Positions 55,901 to 64,000 of a stretch of 64,000 nucleotides of DNA are shown here, piece after piece; within the stretch, counting starts at the first letter, position 1; each line of letters begins with the position of its first letter. A model generated the notes under the pieces. The model was not told where the DNA came from. It did not search any database and saw nothing but the letters and a program-made list of their open reading frames with translations. The DNA is from Doryteuthis pealeii. Its lineage: Eukaryota; Mollusca; Cephalopoda; Myopsida; Loliginidae. Both the position numbers and the translations under genes were made by a program. The stretch is taken from assembly GCA_023376005.1 (NCBI GenBank), contig CM042142.1, forward strand, positions 55,149,729 to 55,213,728, read 5' to 3'.

Positions 55901-56768
55901 ATATAGCTTCAGTTTTGATACTTTTTGAACACGCTAATGCTCTAATAAAAACGTCATGGTTACATATATACAGATTTTAAATATAGCTTCAGTTTTGATA
56001 CTTTTTGAACACGCTAATGCTCTAATAAAAACGTCATGGTTACATATATACAGATTTTAAATATAGCTTCAGTTTTGATACTTTTTGAACACGCTAATGC
56101 TCTAATAAAAACGTCATGGTTACATATAAACAGATTTTAAATATAGCTTCAGTTTTGATACTTTTTGAACACGCTAATGCTCTAATAAAAACGTCATGGT
56201 TACATATAAACAGATTTTAAATAGCTTCAGTTTTGATACTTTTTGAACACGCTAATGCTCTAATAAAAACGTCATGGTTACATATATACAGATTTTAAAT
56301 ATAGCTTCAGTTTTGATACTTTTTGAACACGCTAATGCTCTAATAAAAACGTCATGGTTACATATATACAGATTTTAAATATAGCTTCAGTTTTGATACT
56401 TTTTGAACACAATGTTCTAATAAAAACGTCATGGTTACATATATACAGATTTTAAATATAGCTTCAGTTTTGATACTTTTTGAACACGCTAATGCTCTAA
56501 TAAAAACGTCATGGTTACATATATACAGATTTTAAATATAGCTTCAGTTTTGATACTTTTTGAACACGCTAATGCTCTAATAAAAACGTCATGGTACATA
56601 TAAACAGATTTTTAAATATAGCTTCAGTTTTGATACTTTTTTGAACACGCTAATGCTCTAATAAAAACGTCATGGTTACATATATACAGATTTTAAATAT
56701 AGCTTCAGTTTTGATATTTTTGAACACGCTAATGCTCTAATAAAAACGTCATGGTTACATATACATAG
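52996..56768. repeat. 80-bp tandem satellite, ~3.8 kb
   Basis: The consensus unit contains 'acgtcatggttacatata', '(t/a)acagattttaaatatagc', 'ttcagttttgatactttt', 'tgaacacgctaatgctctaa' and 'taaaa'. By length there are about 47 units. Two sequence variants ('acatatatacag' and 'acatataaacag') come in runs rather than at random, and a rarer variant ('cacaatgttctaa') occurs near 53,486, 55,694 and 56,408. Single-base indels are frequent. Short open frames arise only where indels keep frame and are not genes. Confidence 0.95.
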
Positions 56769-56769
56769 A

Positions 56770-57530
56770 AACTCTAATGATATATAATCACATAGATAAA
56801 AATTCTAGGAACTAAGTCTTTGACTTTTGTTTTATTTTTCAAAATAAATTCACATGTTACAACAAGAATGCAAAATAAAATTAAATGTAGATAAAAACAA
56901 CTTTGGGAAACTGATATGTAAAAAAACTTTTTGAAAGCAGAATAAAATCTTTTAGGCTTATTTGCAAGCTTAATTTTATGTTATAAAAAATCCCCTTATT
57001 TCTTTGAGGGCATCTATATATTTTTTTCTTTATACAACCCACATTAAAACTAGGATTTAAAAAAAAAAAAAAAAAGGGAAAAGGTCTCAATATCATGGCA
57101 TAAGGAAAAAAAAAAAACAAAACAAAAAAATTTTTATTAATGTTTTTTTCTTTATAAAAAGAAAGAAAATAAAGACAAAATTAGTTTGTATAACAAATTA
57201 CTAATTTTATATCCGCCTAAGAGAATACAAGAGTCAAAAAAGAAAATAATAATAATAATTGATAGTTTAGATGAAACAAAATATCTTTATATTTCTATTT
57301 TTGATTTTATTCTTGTGGCAAATCACCTGTTGTACAAGTCTGTATCAATAATTTGTTTTTGTTTTTTTTATATATTGCAAAACGTCTTTAGATTTCAATA
57401 ACTGAAAAGTACACCTGGGGTTTTCCAAATCATATATATACTCAAACAGTACCTGTCAAAGACAACTGTACTATTTATATACGGATCAGCATTTATACTT
57501 ATGATAAGAGTATAGTATTTACCTAGGATC
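56770..57530. other. AT-rich flank of the satellite
   Basis: Homopolymer-rich unique sequence (poly-A at 57,058-57,075). Nothing recognised. Confidence 0.5.
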
Positions 57531-57537
57531 AAAGTGG

Positions 57538-57789
57538 GACCGGTTTAGCTCAGTTGGTAGAGCATCTGCCTAGAAACTACAAGGTTCCTGGTTCAATACC
57601 GGCTCTAACTAACTCAGCACATGCATAGTACAGCTTGGGTCTGTGTGGTAAAGTGGGGGAGCTGAAGATAGGTGTGGCACTCCACCTCAAACACAAAAAC
57701 AATCACCCTGGTCTAGCATTAGTGAAAAGGGTATAGACTCCCTGCAGTCCGGCTAATACCTACAATAGGCAACCCTGCTAATTTTACTT
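57538..57789 (+). mobile_element. tRNA-derived SINE, family B (best preserved promoter)
   Basis: 'gaccggtttagctcagttgg' with A box, 'ctagaaactacaaggttcc', B box 'ctggttcaataccggc', then 'actaactcagcacatgc', 'gtggtaaagtggggg', 'ctccacctcaaac', 'gtatagactccctgcag' and the end at 'gctaattttactt'. Both internal Pol III boxes are intact enough for transcription. Confidence 0.92.
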
Positions 57790-57989
57790 TTTTCCTTCTA
57801 CCAAGGATCAGTTGAGTATATTGGTTTTTGGGTTAGGATCTGAGCAGAGTATCTATTCCTCCTTAACCTTTTTGTAATCTTCAGGCAAGATGCAGCAAAA
57901 ATAAAATAAAATATGTAAAAATTAAAGCGAGCCTTGTCCTGGGGATTTTTAACCTTAGAACAGCACCTCCCCATTTTACCATGAGTGGG

Positions 57990-58680
57990 GGACTGGATAT
58001 GTATTTAACCAACCCCTTCACCATTGGCATGATGTGATACAAGGTCAATCATTTTTTTAAAATAAAGAATAAAAAAGGATAGTACAAATCTTCAGGACTT
58101 ATTTGTCTGGAAAAAATATCAAAAAAATAAATAAATAAATAAAAAAATAAAAAATAAGCTATTTCTTTTTTTTTAATATGGCATAGTAGAATAAAGAAAG
58201 AGTAGCTGTTTATGTAAGAAATTACAAGCATTAACAAAATCAACAACTAATTGGTTGGGCGTAACTAAATCATATTCTACAACACTAGGTTCTCTTAATC
58301 TAATGTGCCTAGTTAAGAAGGGTTAACTCTTAAAATTAAAAAATAGTCACCAAAGACTATATGTGCAAGCGGGAGGTGACACAAGAAGCTCAATTTATTT
58401 AGCATAGTTTAACAGGTTTGAATTCAGAGTTCCCTTTCTCTTAGACTGGTTGCCTAACCAAGGCTGAAGAACCCAGTCTGCCATACTATTTACCCATAGC
58501 TGGAGCGAGAATACCTGGATATATACCTTTCCCAAGGGTATTAGCATGTTGGAAATGCAAAAATCCTTGTCCAGGATTTGAACTTGTGTTGCTGTGTTCA
58601 TTTCTCAAGTGAAACACAAACAGCCTTGTCCAGGATTTGAACTCAGGTTGACATTTTCATTTCCTACAATGAGAAACTTT
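57990..58680 (-). mobile_element. SINE C fragments with duplicated head
   Basis: 57,995-58,050 is a 3' fragment. 58,370-58,680 is a longer copy whose head region occurs twice ('cttgtccaggatttgaact' at 58,567 and 58,624), a 57-bp direct duplication. Confidence 0.75.
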
Positions 58681-58827
58681 ACACAAAGTGCATTTCCTAG
58701 GGGGGGGTTAAAATAGTTGGATATATTTCTCATACAGATTGCAAGGAATGGACAATTTTTGTTCTATGCATAAGATATGAATGCAGGATTGTATGTTAAA
58801 TAGAGCTTGGATCAAATTTGCCTTGGT

Positions 58828-58828
<1 letters not shown>

Positions 58829-58864
<36 letters not shown>

Positions 58865-58892
58865 GAGAAACAAATAAATACTCAGGTCAGAG

Positions 58893-58932
<40 letters not shown>
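58829..58932. repeat. (GT)n and (TA)n microsatellites
   Basis: (GT)n at 58,829-58,861 and (TA)n at 58,897-58,930; another (TA)n at 59,053-59,093. Confidence 0.95.
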
Positions 58933-58987
58933 ATAAGATAAATATATAAAGGTTTTACATATCTATTTATTAGGTGACAAAGGAACA

Positions 58988-59030
58988 TTCACGACCATAT
59001 TGGTTTCATGCGATGCAATCATCAGGTGAA
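58988..59030 (-). ncRNA. Hammerhead ribozyme (complete core)
   Basis: Minus strand: UUCAC, CUGAUGA, UGC-AUC-GCA helix II, GAAA, ACCA..UGGU helix III with loop, cleavage triplet GUC, then GUGAA pairing perfectly with UUCAC. This is the copy with the longest helix III and hence the most likely to fold as a monomer. (TA)n lies on both sides (58,930 and 59,053). Confidence 0.85.
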
Positions 59031-59050
59031 GATGTTTCAAATGCATTTGG

Positions 59051-59094
<44 letters not shown>

Positions 59095-59141
59095 AATTAA
59101 TAACATGAGCTTTTTTTCTTTTTTGCTGATGACCAAGGAAT

Positions 59142-59169
59142 TTAAAAAAAAAAAAAAAAAAAAAAAAAC
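59142..59169. repeat. Poly-A run
   Basis: A run of about 27 A. Confidence 0.95.
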
Positions 59170-59765
59170 AGATTGTACATTTTAAGATGAAGAATTATCA
59201 ATGTTCGAAAAGGTTTTTTGTGCTGATCCCATAATTTTGATCCATTAGAAGATCCACTAACCAATAAGTATTTATCAACAATGGGACACTGAAATCATCC
59301 CCTCATCAGTAATGTAACAGCATGAGAAGTTATCCAACTTAATTTGAATGCTACTGATAATATGACTATAAATCCTCTGTATTAAGATGCATGGCATAAG
59401 TTCTAAGACTCCAGAACCATTAAGATATCACCATCAATCTCAGCCCAGAAGGAAGTAAAAGTTTGCTATGTTTAATTTTAACTAGGATTTTCTTTCTCAA
59501 TGACCAAGTTGTTTTATACATTTATTCTATTTTGTTGTTTTTCCCTATCATTTTTAGTTTACAGTGTTATTGAGCGTCGACTGTATCAAAGAAAAGAAAC
59601 TAAGTACAAGGGTACAGAAGACCACAAAATAAAACATCAGTTAAAATTGAAAACTTTGTTTTTCCTTGAAACAGGTACAAGTAACCATATGAAAAAATAA
59701 ATAAATAAATAAATAAAAAAATAAAAGTTAATTTTGATCAAACCAAGAGAAAATAGAAGTTTTAT

Positions 59766-60245
59766 ATGTGTTGTAGAGTAGCCGATCTCCCTGGCAAGCT
59801 GAAGCGACAGTTCTTCCAGGTTGTGGTTGTGTCGGTGCTGCTGTATGGCTACACCACCTGGACCCTGACAAAGCGTCTTGAGAATAAGCTAGATGGGAGC
59901 TGCACAAGAATGCTGCGTGCAGTCTTGAATAAGTCGTGGAAACAGCACCCCACAAGGAAACAGCTGTACGGTCACCTGCCCCCCATCTCACAAACTATCC
60001 GAGTGAGACGGACAAGGCATGCAGGACACTGCTGGAGAAGCAGGGATGAACTCATAAGCGACGTTCTCCTGTGGAAGCCAACACATGGACATGCAAGTGT
60101 GGGGCGCCCAGCAAGGACCTACATTGACCAGTTATGTGAAGATGCTGGCTGCTCCGCAGAGGAGCTTCCAGGTGTAATGAATGATAGGGAGGGTTGGTGA
60201 AAGATTGTCATGGATACCCGTGCTGCATGCACGACATGATGATGA
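59766..60245 (+). pseudogene. Non-LTR retrotransposon, reverse transcriptase C-terminal fragment
   Basis: The 144-codon open frame (59,766-60,200) carries a C-terminal LINE signature: 'SVLLYGYTTWTLTK' (end of the RT thumb region), 'RTRHAGHCWRSRDELISDVL' and 'GRPARTYIDQLCEDAG', then 'MNDREGW'. These are known as the tail of RTE/jockey-like reverse transcriptases in many invertebrates. The 3' end has a (GAT)n-like tail 'catgatgatgatgag' at 60,234-60,249. Endonuclease and RT catalytic core are missing, so it is a dead 5'-truncated copy. Codon use is clearly more GC-rich than the surroundings. Confidence 0.85.
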
Positions 60246-60589
60246 TGAGAGTAGCTAGCACCCCTTCAGCACTCTACCAAATAGACTGGCTCATAGCCTG
60301 ATTAAAGTAGATTAACTAGCTGAATAATATTCAGACTGACTTTGCTACATTGGCTATACCAAACTGACCCTCCTCTTTTAGTGTAAAGTTGTCTTGTTAA
60401 TTTTTTGTACTTGTTTGTTCTGTGTTTGTATGTATCCGTTTAGTACTGGATGTTGGTGCTTAATAAATGTATTAAGCACAACATTTATCAGTGTATCTTT
60501 CCACCTCACAATACAACAATATGGAAATGCAGTTCTATCCGAATAATTAAAAGCATGGAAAATGGAACCAGCAACCAGTGTTCAAATTC

Positions 60590-60775
60590 AGACTGAGGTA
60601 GTTTGTAGTCACAAAGACCTCCAGAACTGAAGCTTCTCCATCAGATGCATCAGAAATAGCAGTTTACTATTATACACAGGATACCCTTTTTTATTGGTTG
60701 TGGGGTCCTTACATTTTCTACACAGGATACAGTTGGCATATTCCATGCCCTGCTAAAAGGGCCAGTATGTTTGGA
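60590..60775 (-). mobile_element. Family A fragment
   Basis: 'acctccagaactgaagcttc', 'ttggttgtggggtccttac' and 'gatacagttggcatattcc' match the 5,745 and 28,860 copies. Confidence 0.55.
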
Positions 60776-61700
60776 AAAGGCCAATCATTAATGTGTAAGT
60801 CCTTACTTTTCGGTGGCTAATTTGTTGACTCATCAATAGACGCCAGACTTAGAGATGAGGAGCAGTAGTTTCCTAACTGAACTGTTTGATCCTGGCCGTT
60901 GGCTCGCTTTTGAGCTGATCCACCCAGCATCATGTGAGGTACACCGTTGGCCGATTTGGGGTTCGTTCACCGTGTCTCACATCCACCATGCTGCTACCCA
61001 TGATTTCAGGTGTTAACCCACCGTATGGTATGTAGGTTGCTCTAACTTGAACCAAATTTACAAGATGAAAAAAAATGAATGTGTAAGTATTTATATATTA
61101 ATACTTGTGTTTCGTAATTGTATGTCTGTTATCATTTTGCAACACCCTTTGGTTAAAAATGAGACCATCCAAATCGCCCAAGATGAAATGCAAAAATGTA
61201 AATCCGGATTATCTAGCATTGCTTATCCACCGAATTATTTCTTATAAGTGTCACCACCTCAGCTAAATGATGGACCATTCCGTTTTTATTAGAAAGAAAG
61301 AAAGGGAAGAAAAAGCACATGCTATATAGAAAAAAAATAAGATAGAAAGAATAGAGGAAAGATAGAGGTGGAGAGCATGCGAAAGCGATAATACTAATCC
61401 ATTTCAATCTAACAATGAAAAGAAGGAAAGAAAGAAAAAAAAATGAGTGAGGGACAGTTGAATCAAGATTATTATAGTTTTTACATATTGAACGATTTGT
61501 AATAACTCTTAAGTAAACATATCAAATATTGTAATAATTAAATTATCGTACTGTGGTATATCCACAGGTCCTGCTAGTTTATATAGATTTATAAAAGAGA
61601 ATACAACAGAGCAAAAGAAACTCTTTTTTGTTTGTTTGATCCAGATCCCATACGGCCTTAACTAGAAACATCAGCTGAGGTACAAGGAAGATAAACTGAT
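60776..61700. other. Unique stretch without recognised genes
   Basis: A GC-richer part lies at 60,830-61,030. 61,545-61,583 contains the complement of 'actagcaggacctgtgg', a start resembling that of element T ('ctagcaa') and of 27,773, but its far end was not found. Confidence 0.4.
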
Positions 61701-61735
<35 letters not shown>

Positions 61736-61937
61736 ATTCTATTCTTATAGGATTATTGTTAGTACTATCAAACCAAAGATGATGTTTTTTGTCCTGTATC
61801 AATTCAAAGAGGATTTTGAAAAACGGTCTAATTGGCTACTTGATTCAAAAAGATACACAAATACACACAAATCTGTGTGTATCATACAGATACATGTGAA
61901 AGTATAGGCATATTAATATGCACAAAGAAATTGTGAA

Positions 61938-61941
61938 TATA

Positions 61942-61973
<32 letters not shown>

Positions 61974-62570
61974 TATCATCATAAATCCACAAGGTTTCCT
62001 CACCTATGTTTGTTCACATCAGACCTCCATTTCATATAAACGCAGAGTCAACAGCACTTTAACCTTGGCTTGTAAACCAGTCTAGGAAAAGGAAAACTGA
62101 ATTCGATCCTGTTAAACTCCACTTCAGAAATTGATCTTGTGTCACATCCTGGTCATGTGGAGGGTTTGGTAAATATATATTTTTTAGTTTCTGCTAATCA
62201 ATCTGGCATTTGATTTGGAGCACCACACCTACCATCAGCTTCTCACTCTACCTTACAGATCCCTGTGCTACTTATATGCTAAGTTGGCGAGGGCTGGTAT
62301 TGAAACCCGAACCTTGTGGTTCCTAGTCGGATGCTCTACTGACTGAGCTAAACCAAACCCACAAGAGTTCCTCACATATATGTTCACATCAAACCTCCAT
62401 TTCATATAGACACTGAGGTAACAGCACTTGTTAACGAGTTTCTCACCTCTGCGATCAGATCAATCATCATTAACTACTGTGTCTAGAGCACCTACCTAGG
62501 AATCACATCACCTTAGCAACAACAATGTGCTTTGTCTAGCACAAACGAAAAGGGGATAGACTCCCTGATT
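61938..62570. mobile_element. Family J pieces, SINE C end and SINE B fragments
   Basis: (TA)n 61,938-61,972; family J at 61,977-62,062 and 62,355-62,480; SINE C 3' part at 62,055-62,185 (+); SINE B 5' half at 62,208-62,361 (-, head 'ggtttggtttagctcagtc'); SINE B scraps at 62,480-62,570 (+). Confidence 0.7.
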
Positions 62571-62589
62571 TGTATTATGCGGACTATTA

Positions 62590-63335
62590 TTCTCATCTTT
62601 ATTGTTATCTACACAACATTTCAGCTTTCTTCAGGTATTCCTTGTTGAACTCAGGAACCACCTCCTCAAACTCAGAAATCTTCTTGTCATAATTGGGCGT
62701 CTTTCACGGAACTTTGAACCTAACCCATTATTCAATCCACAAGCCGCCCTGTCGGCTGGGGCATTAGAATGCACTGACTGCACCTCTGCAGAGGGGTAAG
62801 ATTCCCCCAATGGGGCCACCTGTTGGCCGTGGGTGCCAACCCGTGATGCTTAAGGATAGAGCCCAGGTGGATGAGCAGTTCATGACATGCAATACTCCAT
62901 TTTGGCCCTATATTGGGCTAGACGGGCGATCAGAGGGGCCCCCTCCAATGTCAATCGGCTGGTCACGTCAAGCCCTAGCACCTATATGATTTTCCAACCC
63001 TATTGCCCTATGGCAAGCCCCAACCCTTTTATCATATGGGTGCTAGAAGGCGGTGGCTGCGGGTCTACATGTCCTGGAATGATGTTAAACTCTATCTGAT
63101 GGTGAGGTTCCAGTTTTGGAGGTTTGGGAATGTGGAGCACCCCTTCATCACCAGTTGCTCCCTGGTCCACTCTGACCCGGAGTGGTAGTACCTGTTAGGG
63201 TCCCATCTATGGGTTAAATAGAAAAATGTATTTATAAAAAAATTGTATTATCCATTAAGAATTGATTTATTTCAAAACTTTATCGGCATTAAATGACCCA
63301 CTGAGGTTGATATGCCATAAACCAAAAACAAACCA
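62590..63335 (+). mobile_element. Family A retroposon, longest copy
   Basis: Starts near 'tttcagctttcttcagg' (62,616), continues through a 21-bp-period segment (62,640-62,720), a GC-rich part ('gccgccctgtcggctggggc', 'ttgggctagacgggcga'), the core and ends in an A-rich tail ('ccaaaaacaaaccaaac' at 63,318-63,335). The nearly identical core to 431-873 shows recent activity. The 65-, 70- and 61-codon frames do not make a recognised protein. Confidence 0.8.
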
Positions 63336-63880
63336 AACAAATCAATCCACAGGGGTAAAAATTCAGAGAAATAGACTCCCTACATTTTTTTAATTGGTAA
63401 ATGATGTTCTGTGCGTTATAACACGTACAAAATAACTGGTAAATCTTTTTTTCTTTTTGTAAAGTGGATTTATCTTTTATAGTAACAATTACTATTTGTA
63501 AACATTTGGTCATTGTTTAGTAAAACAAAGAATGTATTTTTTTTATATATTTGTTTGAACATGCCATAAGTGGTATTAATAACATTTTTTTTCTATTTTT
63601 AGTTGAAGCATTGTCAATGATTATTATCAGATTTGTCTCATATTTTCTTTCATCTTTAACTTTTTGATTGAACACCAGTCTGAGTGGTAATACAAAGGAA
63701 CTAAAAGACAAAATGAAATAGTATTCAAAATTATTAATAATCACATTAGCCAATATGTGATTTAAAAATAAATACATTATATTAATATGACTAGTGACCA
63801 AAAAAAAACAAAAAAACACTAACATAGTCAAGAAAAGAAACAGAAAAAAGGTTGAGTTTATAATATAAGTTGAAGTAGAC
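63336..63880. other. AT-rich stretch before the right edge
   Basis: No repeat or coding region recognised. A 149-codon frame on the minus strand (63,517-63,966) is Phe/Leu/Ile-rich, crosses the RT fragment antisense, and is not credible. Confidence 0.5.
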
Positions 63881-63881
63881 A

Positions 63882-64000
63882 GTTCTTGGGTAACATTCTT
63901 CACCATATGAGATGTCATCTGGTGTACCACAGGGATCTGTTCTTGGTCACCTTTTGTTTGTTGCATATATTAATGACATAAATGCTAACTCAAGGAATGC
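63882..64000 (+). pseudogene. LINE reverse transcriptase fragment, truncated by the window edge
   Basis: Reads '[20 protein letters not shown]' followed by 'DINANSRN', the highly conserved RT motif [21 protein letters not shown] (RT domain 4, before the YxDD box) of CR1/jockey-type non-LTR elements. An in-frame stop lies just upstream at about 63,891-63,893, probably a frameshift, so this looks like a decayed copy. It continues past position 64,000. Confidence 0.8.

Noticed and set aside
57538..57620. A genuine tRNA gene
   Set aside because: A and B boxes are good, but the anticodon stem and acceptor stem do not fold and the sequence continues into the SINE B body found many times in the window.
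59280..59330. CUGAUGA on the minus strand near 59,295-59,301
   Set aside because: No GAAA box after a plausible helix II and no helix I.
63517..63966. 149-codon minus-strand frame
   Set aside because: Antisense to the RT motif, hydrophobic low-complexity, no recognisable domain.
1..64000. CRISPR arrays, bacterial operons, phage or plasmid features
   Set aside because: Nothing of this kind: no spaced short palindromic repeats with unique spacers and no prokaryotic gene organisation. The satellite at 53-56.8 kb has no spacers.

Overview
This window looks like intergenic DNA from a repeat-dense invertebrate nuclear genome. It is strongly AT-rich, full of (TA)n, (CA)n and (GAGA)n microsatellites, and carries several tRNA-derived SINE families, foldback elements, solo LTRs, LINE reverse-transcriptase remnants and a satellite array. 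I found no convincing exon of a cellular gene, no rRNA and no intact tRNA gene. A lophotrochozoan, most likely a mollusc, is my inference from the SINE, LINE and Penelope-like content. The sequence alone does not fix the species. Family letters used here (A, B, C, E, F, G, I, J, T) are my own labels for sequences that recur inside this window.

Layout. Positions 1-9.9 kb are SINEs and family A retroposons nested in older repeats; one A copy (431-873) has a 12-bp target duplication and an uninterrupted comparison copy at about 3.1 kb. Positions 9.9-14.2 kb hold foldback elements beside (TA)n tracts, one of which carries a hammerhead-like ribozyme in each arm, and a MITE. Positions 14.5-22.6 kb hold mixed SINEs, an LTR-plus-leader fragment, and a four-level nest (solo LTR in SINE B in element T in an older repeat). 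Positions 22.8-33 kb hold Penelope-like fragments, AT-rich low complexity, SINE fragments and a MITE. Two purine-rich blocks (33.4-35.0 kb and 40.24-41.30 kb) flank a solo LTR with a perfect 4-bp duplication (35,338-35,920) and a cluster of hammerhead-bearing elements (38.2-39.1 kb). Positions 41.3-50 kb are mostly unique AT-rich DNA with a ribozyme-bearing palindrome (43.29-43.54 kb). Positions 49.9-52.7 kb hold a broken coding region that runs into an 11-codon minisatellite and then a noncoding higher-order repeat. Positions 52.99-56.77 kb are a satellite with an 80-bp unit. Positions 56.8-64 kb hold SINEs, another hammerhead (58,988-59,030), a LINE reverse-transcriptase C-terminal fragment (59,766-60,200), a full-length-looking family A copy, and a second reverse-transcriptase fragment running off the right edge.

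The most interesting signal is a set of type-I hammerhead ribozyme candidates with tiny, often palindromic helix III, of several unrelated sequences, on both strands. Three (38,708-38,749; 39,031-39,072; 58,988-59,030) have the full conserved core plus three pairing helices. Most sit 10-80 bp from a (TA)n tract. Two of the host elements also carry tRNA-like promoter boxes upstream, a layout like Sm-alpha-type ribozyme SINEs. Hammerheads in Penelope-like elements, retrozymes and some SINEs are established; the diversity and clustering here, and the head-to-head palindromic dimers, are what merit a closer look.
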